The notes: a model not told the origin generated them from the letters alone. 64,000 nucleotides of DNA from Desulfarculaceae bacterium (GCA_020444545.1 JAHLKT010000002.1:650870-714869); one strand, 5' to 3'; counted from the stretch's first letter, positions 52,528-61,702 are shown. Translations and numbers: made by a program.

Positions 52528-54609
52528 ATGAGCAGCGACAAAATCAAGGCAACCAGAACCGTGGCCCTGGTGGGACACGGCGGATCCGGCAAGACCTCCC
52601 TGGCCGAGGCGATGCTTTTCAACGCCAAGGCCATCGACCGCCTGGGCAAGGTGGACGAGGGGACCGCGGTCCTGGACTGGGAGCCTGAAGAGGCCAAGCG
52701 CGGGGGCAGCATCAGCGCCTCTTTCGGCCACTACTCCTTTAACAAGCACAACGTCAATCTGGTCGACGCTCCGGGCGACGACAACTTCCTCTCCGACGCG
52801 GCCGCCGCCCTGCGCGCTGTGGACGGCGTGGTCATGGTGGCCGACGCCATCGACGGCGTGAAGGTGCAGGGCGAGAAGGTCTGGCAGTTCGTGGACGCCG
52901 AGGGGTTGCCCGCCCTGGTGGTGGTCAACAAGATGGACCGCGAGCGGGCCGACTTCGACGCGGCGGTCAACATGATCCCCGACATGCTGGGCATCAAGGC
53001 TGTGCGCTTGCAGATCCCCATCGGCGCGGCCGAGAGCTTCAGCGGCGTGGTGGATCTGCTGGCCAACAAGGCCTACACCTTTGAAGGCGGCAAGATGACC
53101 GTCGGCGATATTCCCGCCGACCTGGCCGACAACGTGGAGGCCGCCCGCGAGGTGCTCATCGAGGACATCGCCGAGGCCGACGACACCCTGATGGAGCGCT
53201 ACCTGGAGGGCGAGGAGCTCACCGCCGACGACCTGGCCAAGGGCCTGGCCAAGGGCGTGTCCGAGCGCCTGTTCCTGCCGGTGGCCGCTTCCGCCGCGCT
53301 CAAGAACATGGGCGTGCAGCCGGTGATGGACCTGATCAACCGCCTGCTGCCCTCCCCCCTGGACCGGGGCGCGGTCAAGGGAGTCAAGCCGGGCAGCGAG
53401 GACGAGGAGACCCGCGAGCCCGACGCCGGCGCGCCCTTCAGCGGCCTGGTGTTCAAGACCGTGGCCGACCCCTTTGCCGGCCGCCTGAGCATGGTGCGCG
53501 TGTTCTCCGGCACCCTGACCTCGGACATGCAGCTGTTCAACCCCAACCGCGACGCCAAGGAGCGCTTCGGCCAGCTCTACGCCCAGACCGGCAAGACTCA
53601 GAAGAATGTGAGCGAGGCCCTGCCCGGCGACATCGTGGCCATTCCCAAGCTCAAGGAAACCCACACCGGCGACACCCTCTGCGCGGGCAACGAGCCCATC
53701 CAGTTCGCCGACATCGAACCCCTCCCGGCGGTGATCTCCTACGCCATCGAGGCCAAGGAAAAGGGCGACGAGGAAAAGGTCTTCGCGGGCATCAACAAGC
53801 TTTTGGAAGAGGACCCCACCCTGCGCCTGGACCGCGACCCTCAGACCAACGAGGCCCTTCTCTCGGGCATGGGCTCGGTGCACATCGAGACCACCCTGGA
53901 CCGCCTCAAGCGCAAATTTGGTGTAGAGGTGAACCTCAAGACCCCCAAGGTGCCCTACCGCGAGACCATCAAGGGCTCGGTCAGGGTGCAGGGCCGCTAC
54001 AAGAAGCAGACCGGCGGCCGCGGCCAATTCGGAGACACCTGGCTGGAGATCAGCCCGGCCGAAGAGGGCGAAGGCTACGTGTTCCTCGACGAGATCGTGG
54101 GCGGCTCCATCCCCCGCCAATACATCCCGGCGGTGGAAAAGGGCATCGGCGAGGCCATGTTGGGCGGCGTGTTGGCCGGCTACCCCATGGTGGACGTGAA
54201 GGTGCGCCTGGTGGACGGATCTTTCCACCCGGTGGACTCTTCGGAAATGGCCTTTAAGGTGGCCGGTTCCATGGGCTTCAAAAAGGGCGCGGTGCAGTGC
54301 AAGCCCACCCTGCTGGAGCCGATCATGAAGCTGACCGTGATGGTGCCCGAGGACGCTATGGGCGACGTGATGGGCGACATTTCCTCCCGCCGGGGCCGCG
54401 TGCTGGGCATGGACGCCAAGGGCTCCCTGCAGATCATCAGCGCCCTGGTTCCCATGTCCGAGGTGCTCACCTACCAGCCGGAGCTCACCTCCATGACCGG
54501 CGGCCGCGGCGCCTTCACCATGGAGATGGACCACTACGAGGAAGTGCCCGGCGACGTGCAGGCCAAGATCGTGGAAGCCTATGAGCAGGCCAAGGAGGAA
54601 GGCAATTAG
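52528..54609 (+). CDS. EF-G-like translation factor (FusA2/EF-G2 type)
   Basis: 693 residues with the five EF-G domains. It is a paralogue type, not the housekeeping factor: G1 is GHGGSGKTS (16-24) rather than AHIDAGKTT, and G3 is DAPGD (80-84) where EF-G has DTPGH, so the catalytic His is Asp. G4 NKMD is intact. Domain II starts near 300 and domain IV-V carry RGQFGDTWLEI and GRGAFTMEMDHYEEVP. No rpsL/rpsG neighbours. It may act in ribosome recycling or stress; weak GTPase is expected from the missing His, which is inference. AGGAG precedes the ATG. Confidence 0.9.
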   Translation: MSSDKIKATRTVALVGHGGSGKTSLAEAMLFNAKAIDRLGKVDEGTAVLDWEPEEAKRGGSISASFGHYSFNKHNVNLVDAPGDDNFLSDAAAALRAVDGVVMVADAIDGVKVQGEKVWQFVDAEGLPALVVVNKMDRERADFDAAVNMIPDMLGIKAVRLQIPIGAAESFSGVVDLLANKAYTFEGGKMTVGDIPADLADNVEAAREVLIEDIAEADDTLMERYLEGEELTADDLAKGLAKGVSERLFLPVAASAALKNMGVQPVMDLINRLLPSPLDRGAVKGVKPGSEDEETREPDAGAPFSGLVFKTVADPFAGRLSMVRVFSGTLTSDMQLFNPNRDAKERFGQLYAQTGKTQKNVSEALPGDIVAIPKLKETHTGDTLCAGNEPIQFADIEPLPAVISYAIEAKEKGDEEKVFAGINKLLEEDPTLRLDRDPQTNEALLSGMGSVHIETTLDRLKRKFGVEVNLKTPKVPYRETIKGSVRVQGRYKKQTGGRGQFGDTWLEISPAEEGEGYVFLDEIVGGSIPRQYIPAVEKGIGEAMLGGVLAGYPMVDVKVRLVDGSFHPVDSSEMAFKVAGSMGFKKGAVQCKPTLLEPIMKLTVMVPEDAMGDVMGDISSRRGRVLGMDAKGSLQIISALVPMSEVLTYQPELTSMTGGRGAFTMEMDHYEEVPGDVQAKIVEAYEQAKEEGN

Positions 54610-55108
54610 CTTTCCCGCCGCCATTCTGACCATCAGCGACAAGGCAAGCCAGGGCCGGCGGGAGGATCTCGCCGGCCCTGCGCTCGTCGAGCTCTTGGCC
54701 AAGGCCGGCATTACGGCCACGGTGCAGGAGACCGTCTCCGACGATCCCCAGGGCATCGTGGCCGCGCTGAGACGCTACGCCGACGAGCTGCGCCTGCCCC
54801 TGGTGGTCACCACCGGCGGCACCGGCCTGAGCCCCCGCGACAACACCCCCGAGGCCACCGCCCAAGTCATCCAGCGCCCGGTGCCCGGCCTGGCCGAGGC
54901 CATGCGCGCCGAGGGCCTGAAGCACACCCCCCACGCCATGCTCTCCCGGGGCCTGGCCGGGGTGCGCGGGGCCACCCTGATCATCAACCTTCCCGGTTCG
55001 CCGCGCGGCGCGCTGGAAAACCTGGAGGCCGTGCTGGCCGCCCTGCCCCATGCCCTGGAGAAGCTCTGCGGGGACACCAGCGACTGCGCCCGGCCCCTTC
55101 CCGAGTAG
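54581..55108 (+). CDS. MogA/MoaB-family molybdopterin adenylyltransferase-like protein
   Basis: 175 residues. AAILTISDKASQGRREDLAGPAL at the start, the molybdopterin-binding TTGGTGLSPRDNTPEAT and NLPGSPRGALENLEAVL are the standard MogA/MoaB signatures. Acts in molybdenum or tungsten cofactor synthesis by activating molybdopterin with ATP. ATG 54581 lies 29 bases inside the EF-G-like gene; a very strong AAGGAGG follows the ATG and precedes an in-frame ATT at 54605, so the true start is uncertain. Confidence 0.9.
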   Translation: MSRPRRKAISFPAAILTISDKASQGRREDLAGPALVELLAKAGITATVQETVSDDPQGIVAALRRYADELRLPLVVTTGGTGLSPRDNTPEATAQVIQRPVPGLAEAMRAEGLKHTPHAMLSRGLAGVRGATLIINLPGSPRGALENLEAVLAALPHALEKLCGDTSDCARPLPE

Positions 55109-55113
55109 ACATC

Positions 55114-55557
55114 ATGCAAGCATCAGAAGCCAAGTTCGGCCGAGTGTTCATCATGCGCCTGGAAGACGGCGACAGTCTGCCCACGGTCATCGAGGAGTTC
55201 GCCCGCGACCAGGGCATCAGCCACGGCCTGGTGGCCTTGCTGGGAGCCTTGGGCGAGGGCGCTCTGGTGGCCGGCCCGGCCGACTCAGAGGCCCGCCCCG
55301 TGCCGGTGATCACCAACCCCGTAACCGCTATCCACGAGGCGGCCTGCCTGGGGCTCATCGCCCCCAACGAGAGCGGCGAGCCGGGCCTGCATATGCACGG
55401 CGTGTTGGGCCGGGGAGCGGACACCGCGGCCGGCTGCCTGCGCCCGGGCATCGAGGTGTGGCAGGTGGCCGAGGCGGTGATCTTCGAGCTTACCGAAAGC
55501 GAGGCGCTGCGGCGCTTCGACCAGGCCACCGGTTTCGGCTTGTTGCAGACCAAGTGA
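55114..55557 (+). CDS. PPC/DUF296-domain protein
   Basis: 147 residues forming one plant-and-prokaryote-conserved domain: FGRVFIMRLEDGDSLPTVIEEFARDQGI, a GALGEGALV strand, HEAACLGLIAP, the His motif GLHMHGVLGR and a final CLRPGIEVWQVAEAVIFEL. Trimeric, possibly metal binding through the His pair; bacterial members have no proven role, though the fold binds AT-rich DNA in plants. Five bases after the MogA/MoaB gene, likely one operon. Confidence 0.88.
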   Translation: MQASEAKFGRVFIMRLEDGDSLPTVIEEFARDQGISHGLVALLGALGEGALVAGPADSEARPVPVITNPVTAIHEAACLGLIAPNESGEPGLHMHGVLGRGADTAAGCLRPGIEVWQVAEAVIFELTESEALRRFDQATGFGLLQTK

Positions 55558-55633
55558 CCTCGCGGCGGTTTGACTTCCCCCGCCCCGCCTGTAGACTTTA
55601 GCCAGCATCCTTCCTCTTAGAGATTGGCCCAAA

Positions 55634-56524
55634 ATGATACGCTTGCTGACGGGGCGTCTGCGCGGCGCCCTGGCGCTGGCCTCTTATGCCCTGAATACTC
55701 TTTTCTGGTCGATACCCCTTTTTGCCATGGCCGCGGCCAAGTTCACCGTGCCCCTGCGGGCCTGGCGGCGGCTCTGCGACCGCGCCTTGAACGGCATCCT
55801 GGTGGGCTGGGTGTACGTCAACGGCCTGAACCAGCGTTTCATCAGCCGGGTTAATTATCAGGTCAGCGGCCTGGAGGACGTAAGGCCCGACCGTTGGTAC
55901 CTGGTGCTTTCCAATCACCAGTCATGGGCCGATATCCTGGTCTTGCAAAACGTGTTCAACCGCAAGATTCCCCATCTCAAGTTTTTCATCAAGAGCGGGC
56001 TCAAGTGGATGCCCGTGTTGGGTTGGGCCTGGATGGCCCTGGAGTTCCCCTTCATGAAGCGCTACTCGCGGGAGAAGCTGGCCAAGAAGCCCAAGCTTCA
56101 GGGACGGGACATGGACATCACCCTGCGGGCCTGCGCCAAGCTCAAGGCCTTCCCCGCCACCATGATGAACTTCGCCGAAGGCACCCGCTTCAGCCATGCC
56201 AAGCGTGACCGCCAGGGCTCGCCTCACGCCAATCTGCTGCGACCCAAGGCCGGGGGGGCCTCCCTGGTGCTGAACGCCCTGGGCGACCGACTGCACAAGG
56301 TGCTCAACGTGACCATCTCCTATCCTCAGCAGACGGGCACTTTCTGGGATTATCTCTGCGGCCGGATGCGCGAGATCAAGATCGTGGTGGAACCCATCGC
56401 GGTGGGGCCGGAGCTGGTGGGCGACTATAGCACCGACTCCGAGTACCGGCTTCGTTTTCAGCAGTGGTTGAACAAGGTGTGGTGCGACAAGGACAACGCC
56501 CTGAGTCGCCTCAAGGGGCAGTAA
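55634..56524 (+). CDS. 1-acyl-glycerol-3-phosphate acyltransferase-like (YihG type)
   Basis: Phospholipid acyltransferase of 296 residues at the inner membrane. One hydrophobic N-terminal segment (about 8-33), then block I SNHQSWADILVLQ (H-x4-D), the block II region LKFFIKSGLKWMPVLGWAW, and block III MMNFAEGTRFS. The long form and the 'LEFPFMKRYSRE' stretch match Escherichia coli YihG more than PlsC. Faces the convergent Mut7-C gene 10 bases away. Confidence 0.9.
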   Translation: MIRLLTGRLRGALALASYALNTLFWSIPLFAMAAAKFTVPLRAWRRLCDRALNGILVGWVYVNGLNQRFISRVNYQVSGLEDVRPDRWYLVLSNHQSWADILVLQNVFNRKIPHLKFFIKSGLKWMPVLGWAWMALEFPFMKRYSREKLAKKPKLQGRDMDITLRACAKLKAFPATMMNFAEGTRFSHAKRDRQGSPHANLLRPKAGGASLVLNALGDRLHKVLNVTISYPQQTGTFWDYLCGRMREIKIVVEPIAVGPELVGDYSTDSEYRLRFQQWLNKVWCDKDNALSRLKGQ

Positions 56525-56534
56525 GCCGAAACGT

Positions 56535-56969
56535 CTAAGGCACTGTCAGCAGGTGCGAGAGCCGCTCCCGCGCCCTCTGCCCGTGGCTGCCCGGCCAGAA
56601 CACCTTCTTGCAGCGCGGGCATGTGGTGAAGCCCTCCGCCGTGTCCAGCACGTAGTCCGGCACCCGACCAGCTACCTGGCCCCGCTCCAGGGGCTCCACG
56701 GGCACATTGCAATCCAGACAGCGCGACAGGAACTTGGCCGAATCGGGCCGGAGCCCCAACTCTTCGGCCACCTGGCGGAGCTGGTCCTCCAGCTTGTCGT
56801 GGGCCACGAAAACGACGCCAGGGCGTCCTTGCCAGGCCTTGCGGCGGGTGAGCACCGTTTCGCCGGGCGCGGCCTGGGCGGGGGGGCGTTTTACATGGGG
56901 GGCGTCGTAACCAAGCAGGCGCAGCCAGCGGGCCAAGCGGCCCAGCATGGCGTCGCAAATAAGCCTCAT
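56535..56969 (-). CDS. Mut7-C domain protein with zinc ribbon
   Basis: 144 residues. The N-terminal PIN-like part opens with LICDAMLGRLARWLRLLGYDAP, typical of Mut7-C (DUF82) proteins, followed by ETVLTRR and FVAHDKLEDQLRQV. A C-terminal zinc ribbon is formed by CLDCN and CPRCKKVFWPGSH. A toxin-like or housekeeping RNase role is proposed for the family but unproven. The ATG overlaps the stop of the LolB-like gene by four bases, so it belongs to the rpoH-TPR-LolB-like minus-strand set. Confidence 0.87.
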   Translation of the reverse strand: MRLICDAMLGRLARWLRLLGYDAPHVKRPPAQAAPGETVLTRRKAWQGRPGVVFVAHDKLEDQLRQVAEELGLRPDSAKFLSRCLDCNVPVEPLERGQVAGRVPDYVLDTAEGFTTCPRCKKVFWPGSHGQRARERLSHLLTVP

Positions 56970-57766
56970 GGCAGGCGCACCACCTCCAGGCCCGGCGGCA
57001 GGCTGGCCTCGAACAGGGCCGGGTCCGGGGATTGGTTTAGCTCCAAGGTGTCGTTGATCAATAGCAGGCTGCGTCCCGTGCCGTCATCGGCCTGGAGCCG
57101 CTTGGGGTAGCGCGAGTTCAAGGCGCTTATCATCTGGCCGAAGCTGGTCTGCAAGTTCACCCGGCCCGAGGCGTCCTCCAGCCAGGCGCGGCTAACCACG
57201 AAATCGCCGGGATCGAACACCAGCCCCTGGCTGACCTGCCGCCCCGCCTCCACCAGGCGCAGCATCGCGCCCTCCCCGCCCTCCACCGGGCTCACCGTGG
57301 CGGCGGAGCCCACGGGCAACAGGGGCGGCGCGCCGATGAGCACCGCGAAGATCTCGCCGGGCGAGAGGCTCAGGCCCAGGAAGCGGGACAGGTTTTCCCG
57401 GGAGGCCGTGCCCACATAGGCCCGGTTCTCGCGGAAAGACAAGACGCTCAGCTTGCGGCCGTCCACCACCACCCGCAAAAGGGGCTGGCCAAAGGGCCCC
57501 AGCACCTCGGCCCGCAAACGGTCCGGGGCCTGGCCGATGATCACGTGGTCGCCGTGCACCTCGCCCTGGGGAGCCTTGACCTCGATCTCGCCGCGCATGA
57601 CAAAGCTTTTGACAGCCAGGCGGCGGCTTTCCAGGCCTTGCCTGGCCGCCTCGGGAGTGGGGAGGTTGCTAAGGGTGGTTCCGCCGGGCAGGTGGATGCA
57701 GGAGGTTAGCGCCAAGCAGAGCATGAGCGCCAGCAAGGCGTAGCCTATGGTTCGGGTGACGGGCAT
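56966..57766 (-). CDS. LolB/DUF4292-like outer-membrane lipoprotein
   Basis: 266 residues with lipobox LALTSC (Cys near 23). The mature domain starts with KSFVMRGEIEVKAPQGEV and continues GDHVIIGQAPDRLRAEVLGPFGQPLLRVVVDG, FRENRAYVGTASRENLSRFLGL and a late strand set: a half-barrel of the LolA/LolB type. In this group the protein inserts lipoproteins in the outer membrane or assists in assembly; a LolB role is suggested but not provable by eye. Four bases from the TPR lipoprotein gene upstream. Confidence 0.75.
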   Translation of the reverse strand: MPVTRTIGYALLALMLCLALTSCIHLPGGTTLSNLPTPEAARQGLESRRLAVKSFVMRGEIEVKAPQGEVHGDHVIIGQAPDRLRAEVLGPFGQPLLRVVVDGRKLSVLSFRENRAYVGTASRENLSRFLGLSLSPGEIFAVLIGAPPLLPVGSAATVSPVEGGEGAMLRLVEAGRQVSQGLVFDPGDFVVSRAWLEDASGRVNLQTSFGQMISALNSRYPKRLQADDGTGRSLLLINDTLELNQSPDPALFEASLPPGLEVVRLP

Positions 57767-57770
57767 GAGC

Positions 57771-59513
57771 TCATTGGCCGCTCGGCGCGTCGCGCAGCAT
57801 CCGGCGGGCCTGCTCCAGCTTGGAGGTCAGAGCCTTTCGTTCGCCGGGCATAAGCTGCAACGCCTTGCCGTAAGCCTCCACGGCCAGCTTGTAGCGCTTC
57901 ATCTTCATGGCCGCGTCGCCCAGATGCTCGTAGATCACCGGGTCGCGCCTGCCGCCAGCAGTGGCCTGCTCCAGGTAGTTGAGGGCCTGCTTGTAGTCGC
58001 CCTTCTGATAATGCACCCAGCCCAGGCTGTCGAGGATGTAGTAGGCCCCGGGCTCCACGGCCAGGGCGCGCCGGATGTAGCTCTCGGCCGCGTCCAGGTC
58101 CCGTTTTTGTTCGGCCAGGGAATAGCCCAGGTAATTCAGGGCGCGGGCGTGGCGGTCGTCCAGGCTGATGGCCTTTTGCATCTGCTCCAGGGCCGCCGGC
58201 CGGTTGCCCTCTTTGTCCAGGACCACCCCCAGGCGGAAGGTGGCTTCCGCATTGCCCGGCTCCAGCTTGAGCGCCTGCCGAAGTTCCTGCTCCGCCTCGG
58301 CCAGGTTCTTGCTGGCTTCGGCCAAGGCGGCCAGGGCCATGTGCAGGTCCGCCTCGCGGGGGAAGAGCTTCAGGGTTTCCTTGAGCACCTTCCCCGCCTC
58401 TTCGGGCTGGTTCAGGTCCAGGAGAATCTCGGCCTGCAACAGGCGGCTCTCCACGTAGAACTCGGAGCTGGGCGGCACCTCCTCCAGCATCTCCAGGGCC
58501 TGCTCGGACTTGCCCATCTCCTGCAAGGTAAGGCCCAGGTAGTAGCGGGCCCGGTGCTTCTTGGGGTTCAACTCTAGGATGGCCCGGAACTCGTCGGCCG
58601 CCTGGCCGTAGCGCTTTTGCTGCAAAAAGACCAGGCCGATCTTGATGCGAACTTCCAGGTCGTCGCGGCTCAGGCCCTTGAGGATGGCAAACTGGTTCAA
58701 GGCCTCCTGGTAGCGCCCGGAGCGCAGATACAGGCGTCCCAGGCGCTCGTGGGCCAGGGTGGATTCGGGATTATGTCTAAGGATGGCCAAATACATGGCC
58801 TCGGCACGGGCCAGGTTGCGTTGCAGCTCATAGAGGCGGGCCAGCTCGTACTGAGCCCCCTGCAGATCGGGCGAGAACCTGAGCGCGGCCTGGAAGCTCT
58901 TCTCGGCCGCGGCGTAGCGCTTCAGGCGCATCTGGGCCTGACCCAGGTAATACAGGGCAGGCACCAGGTCGGGCTCCTGCTGCACCAGGGGGGTGAGCAC
59001 TTTTAAGGCCGCCTCGGCCTGATGGTCCTCCAGGTACAGGGTGCCCAGGAGCAGGCGGGCGTCCTCCTGGTCCGGGTTGATGCTCAGGGCCTTTTCATAG
59101 GCCGCCACCGCGCGCGAGATTTCCTTGCGGTTGGTGTAGACCCCGCCCAGGAGCAGCCAGCCGTCCACCAGGTCCGGGCTCAGGCGCACTGCCTCGCGGG
59201 CCTCTTCCAGGGCCTTGTCCACCTGGTTGACCCGGATTAAGAGACGGGCCATCTCCAGGTGCAGATAGCCGCTTTTGGGGTCCGCCTCCTGGGCCTGGCG
59301 CAGGAACTTGATGGCCTCCACCTTGTCCCCGGCCCGCAGGCGCAGTTGGGATTGGGCATAGAGGGCCAGGGAGTCCAGCTTCACCGGCTTGGCCGGGGCG
59401 GCCTGGGGCAAGGGCTGGGGCGTGGGAACCTGCCGGGAGGGGCCGGTGGCGCAACCGGTGGCCACCAGCAGGCACAAAGCCAGCCCGGCCGCCAGCCGGA
59501 GGGGGCGGAGCAC
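57771..59513 (-). CDS. TPR-repeat lipoprotein
   Basis: About 580 residues: lipobox LLVATGCA, a Pro-rich linker, then some 14 tetratricopeptide repeats from KLDSLALYAQSQLRLRAGDKVEAIKFLRQ to the end (for example SGYLHLEMARLL, VDGWLLLGGVYTNRKEISRAV, ALNYLGYSLAEQKRDLDAAESYI). Exported scaffold; similar proteins assist outer-membrane or polysaccharide assembly. GTG 59513 gives the cleanest signal peptide (MLRPLRLAAGLALCLLVATGC); the frame extends 17 codons upstream into rpoH. Follows rpoH by 25 bases and precedes the LolB-like gene. Confidence 0.85.
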   Translation of the reverse strand: MLRPLRLAAGLALCLLVATGCATGPSRQVPTPQPLPQAAPAKPVKLDSLALYAQSQLRLRAGDKVEAIKFLRQAQEADPKSGYLHLEMARLLIRVNQVDKALEEAREAVRLSPDLVDGWLLLGGVYTNRKEISRAVAAYEKALSINPDQEDARLLLGTLYLEDHQAEAALKVLTPLVQQEPDLVPALYYLGQAQMRLKRYAAAEKSFQAALRFSPDLQGAQYELARLYELQRNLARAEAMYLAILRHNPESTLAHERLGRLYLRSGRYQEALNQFAILKGLSRDDLEVRIKIGLVFLQQKRYGQAADEFRAILELNPKKHRARYYLGLTLQEMGKSEQALEMLEEVPPSSEFYVESRLLQAEILLDLNQPEEAGKVLKETLKLFPREADLHMALAALAEASKNLAEAEQELRQALKLEPGNAEATFRLGVVLDKEGNRPAALEQMQKAISLDDRHARALNYLGYSLAEQKRDLDAAESYIRRALAVEPGAYYILDSLGWVHYQKGDYKQALNYLEQATAGGRRDPVIYEHLGDAAMKMKRYKLAVEAYGKALQLMPGERKALTSKLEQARRMLRDAPSGQ

Positions 59514-59538
59514 CGAAACCGCGCGGCCCGCGACGGGC

Positions 59539-60696
59539 CTAATCGCCTTCCACCAAGTCGGCAAACTGTTCCTCGAAGTTGGGTATACGCTCGCTGAGCC
59601 GTTCCTTGAGCTTTTCCATGAGCCGCACCTGGAGCTGCCGGATGCGCTCCCGGCTCACGCCGTGCTCCTCGCCCAGGTCGTTCAGGGTCATGGGGTCCTC
59701 GGACAGGAGGCGGCGGTCCAGGATGTCTTTTTCCTTGTCGTCCAGAGTCTCGCGCACGGCCATGAGCTCGTCGTGGAAAAGCTGCCGGAGCTCCTGGTTG
59801 GCCAGCTCGTCGTCCAGGTCGGGCTGCTCCTCGTCGGTCAGGAAGCTCTGATGCGCCTCGTCGGAGTCCTCGCGCACCGGGGCGTCCAGGCTCAGCTCCC
59901 AGGAGTCAAGTCGCTGGGACATCTCGATGACGTCTTTCTCGCTGACCCCCAGGCGGGTGGACAACAGCTTGGGGCCGGGGGTGATGCCCTGGGCCTGGAG
60001 CTTTTCCTGCTCGCGCTTGAGATTGTAGAACAGCTTGCGCTGGGCCTGGGTGGTGCCCAGGCGCACCAGGCGCCAGTTGTCCATGATGAACTTGAGTATG
60101 TAGGCCTTGATCCAGAAAGAGGCGTAATAAGAGAACTTGATGCCCCGGAAGGGGTCGAACTTCTGCACCGCCTGCAACAGGCCGATGTTGCCTTCCTGGA
60201 TAAGGTCCAGCAGGTTGCGCATCCAGTAGCGCTGGTGATCCATGGCGATCTTCACCACCAGGCGCAAATTGCTGGTCACCAGCTTGGCGGCCAGGTCAGG
60301 GTCGCCGGTCTCGTAATAGGCCTTGGTAAGCTCCAGCTCCTGTTCGCGGGTAAGCAGGGGGTAGTGGCGGGCCTCCCACAGATAGCGTTGCAAGGCGCTG
60401 GCCTGGGCGGGGGGGCCTCCGGCGGGCATGGGCACCAGGCCGCCGCCCTCCTTTAAGCCGTCGTCCACTTCAGCATCATCGCCATCGCCGTCCTCGGGCC
60501 CGGAAAAGTCCAGGTCGAGCTCCTTGCCCTCCTCGGGGTTGGGCTCCTCCTCGGGCTCGGGGTCCAGCACCTCGGGCTCCACCACCGGCGGAGTCGCCTC
60601 GGGGGCGGTCTTCTTCCGGCTGGTGGTGCTGCTTTTCTTTTTGCTGGTCTTGGCCGGGGCTTTGGCTTTGGATTTTGCTTTGCTTTTCTGTGCCAT
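59539..60696 (-). CDS. rpoH: Heat-shock sigma factor RpoH with long N-terminal extension
   Basis: Sigma-32-type factor, 385 residues, about 100 longer than in Escherichia coli. Region 2 ([60 protein letters not shown]) ends with [11 protein letters not shown], the RpoH box. Region 4 has [14 protein letters not shown]. The first 100 residues are a Lys/Ala-rich stretch (2-29) followed by a strongly acidic one (37-83); no homologue is recognised. The ATG at 60696 has AAAGG upstream. The sigma-32 target in control of the downstream TPR and LolB-like genes may be self-regulation. Confidence 0.9.
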   Translation of the reverse strand: MAQKSKAKSKAKAPAKTSKKKSSTTSRKKTAPEATPPVVEPEVLDPEPEEEPNPEEGKELDLDFSGPEDGDGDDAEVDDGLKEGGGLVPMPAGGPPAQASALQRYLWEARHYPLLTREQELELTKAYYETGDPDLAAKLVTSNLRLVVKIAMDHQRYWMRNLLDLIQEGNIGLLQAVQKFDPFRGIKFSYYASFWIKAYILKFIMDNWRLVRLGTTQAQRKLFYNLKREQEKLQAQGITPGPKLLSTRLGVSEKDVIEMSQRLDSWELSLDAPVREDSDEAHQSFLTDEEQPDLDDELANQELRQLFHDELMAVRETLDDKEKDILDRRLLSEDPMTLNDLGEEHGVSRERIRQLQVRLMEKLKERLSERIPNFEEQFADLVEGD

Positions 60697-60842
60697 GTCG
60701 CCTTTCGCGGCGGGATCTGCCCAAACAGCCTTTGCAGCGCCCATAATTGGGTTAAGATAGGCACCTGGGCCGGGGACGAAAAGTCCGCTTGATTAAGAAG
60801 ATACTAGCCGCCATGCCCAGCGGCAACCAAAAAGGAGCTTCC

Positions 60843-61700
60843 ATGCCGCCCGCCGCCCTTCCCGCGCCCCCCCAAGGTCTCGGACACTATTGGCTGCGCC
60901 GGGACTGGGGCTGGCTGCACCTGGTATCCGGCGGCCAAGGCCCGGCCCTGTGGCTGGTGCACGGCCTGGGCGGCAGCGCCCACGACTTCTACGCCCTGGC
61001 CCCCTATCTGCAAGAGCGCTTCACTTTGCTCATCCCGGACCTGCCCGGCTCGGGCGACTCGGACAAGCCGGACCTGGCCTACTCGCCCCGATTGTTCGTG
61101 GAGGAGCTGGCCGAAGTATCCGTCGAGCTGGGCCTGGAGAGCGCCTTTTGGCTGGGCCACTCCATGGGCGGGCAGATCGTGCTCACCCAGGGTCTGGAGC
61201 GGCCGGAGCTGACCCGGGCGGTGGTGGCGGTGTGCCCGGCCGGGGGCCACAAGCGGGTCGGCCGGCTCCAGCGTCTAGCGTTGTCCCTTTTCGCCCGGCC
61301 CGACGGCCACCTGCGCATTTACCACCGATCCTTGATTGCCCTGTGGATACGCAACATCTACGGCGACCCCAACCATCCCTCCCGCCAGGAGCTGACCCGC
61401 CGGGTGCAGGCCCAGTGGGACTCCCTGGAAGGCCCCTTGGTGGAGCGCTCCTTCGTGCGAGCGGGCCGGACTCTGCTGGAGGAGCCCCTTTGGCATCGCC
61501 TGGACACCATGAGCGTGCCGGTGATGATGGTGGGCGGCCGCAAGGACCGCATCACCCCTGCACGCCATGTGGGACGCCTCTTGGGCCACCTTCCCTACGG
61601 CACCCCCTTTCACCTGCTTCCTTGCGGCCACATGCCGGTGTACACCCGGCCCCAGGAACTGGCCCTGCTGGTGTCCGGCTTCCTGGGGGAGATTGCCTAG
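60843..61700 (+). CDS. Alpha/beta-hydrolase
   Basis: 285-residue alpha/beta fold hydrolase. Nucleophile Ser107 in WLGHSMGGQI, acid Asp235 in GGRKDRITP and His263 in CGHMP; oxyanion segment LVHGLGGSAHDFYAL and PDLPGSGDSDKP. Class is typical of esterases, lipases and proline iminopeptidase-like enzymes; the substrate is unknown. AAGGAG lies five bases before the ATG at 60843; an in-frame codon 18 residues earlier has no such site. RecO follows after two bases, so the two share a transcript. Confidence 0.87.
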   Translation: MPPAALPAPPQGLGHYWLRRDWGWLHLVSGGQGPALWLVHGLGGSAHDFYALAPYLQERFTLLIPDLPGSGDSDKPDLAYSPRLFVEELAEVSVELGLESAFWLGHSMGGQIVLTQGLERPELTRAVVAVCPAGGHKRVGRLQRLALSLFARPDGHLRIYHRSLIALWIRNIYGDPNHPSRQELTRRVQAQWDSLEGPLVERSFVRAGRTLLEEPLWHRLDTMSVPVMMVGGRKDRITPARHVGRLLGHLPYGTPFHLLPCGHMPVYTRPQELALLVSGFLGEIA

Positions 61701-61702
61701 CC

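Noticed and set aside
52516-54756. 746-codon minus-strand open frame opposite the EF-G-like gene
   Set aside because: His/Gly/Leu-rich shadow of a well-supported gene; no domain and no ribosome site.
59539-59570. ATT start for the TPR lipoprotein behind GGTGGAAGG
   Set aside because: The A/G-rich stretch is explained by the rpoH C-terminal codons (Val-Glu-Gly-Asp); GTG 59513 gives a normal signal peptide.
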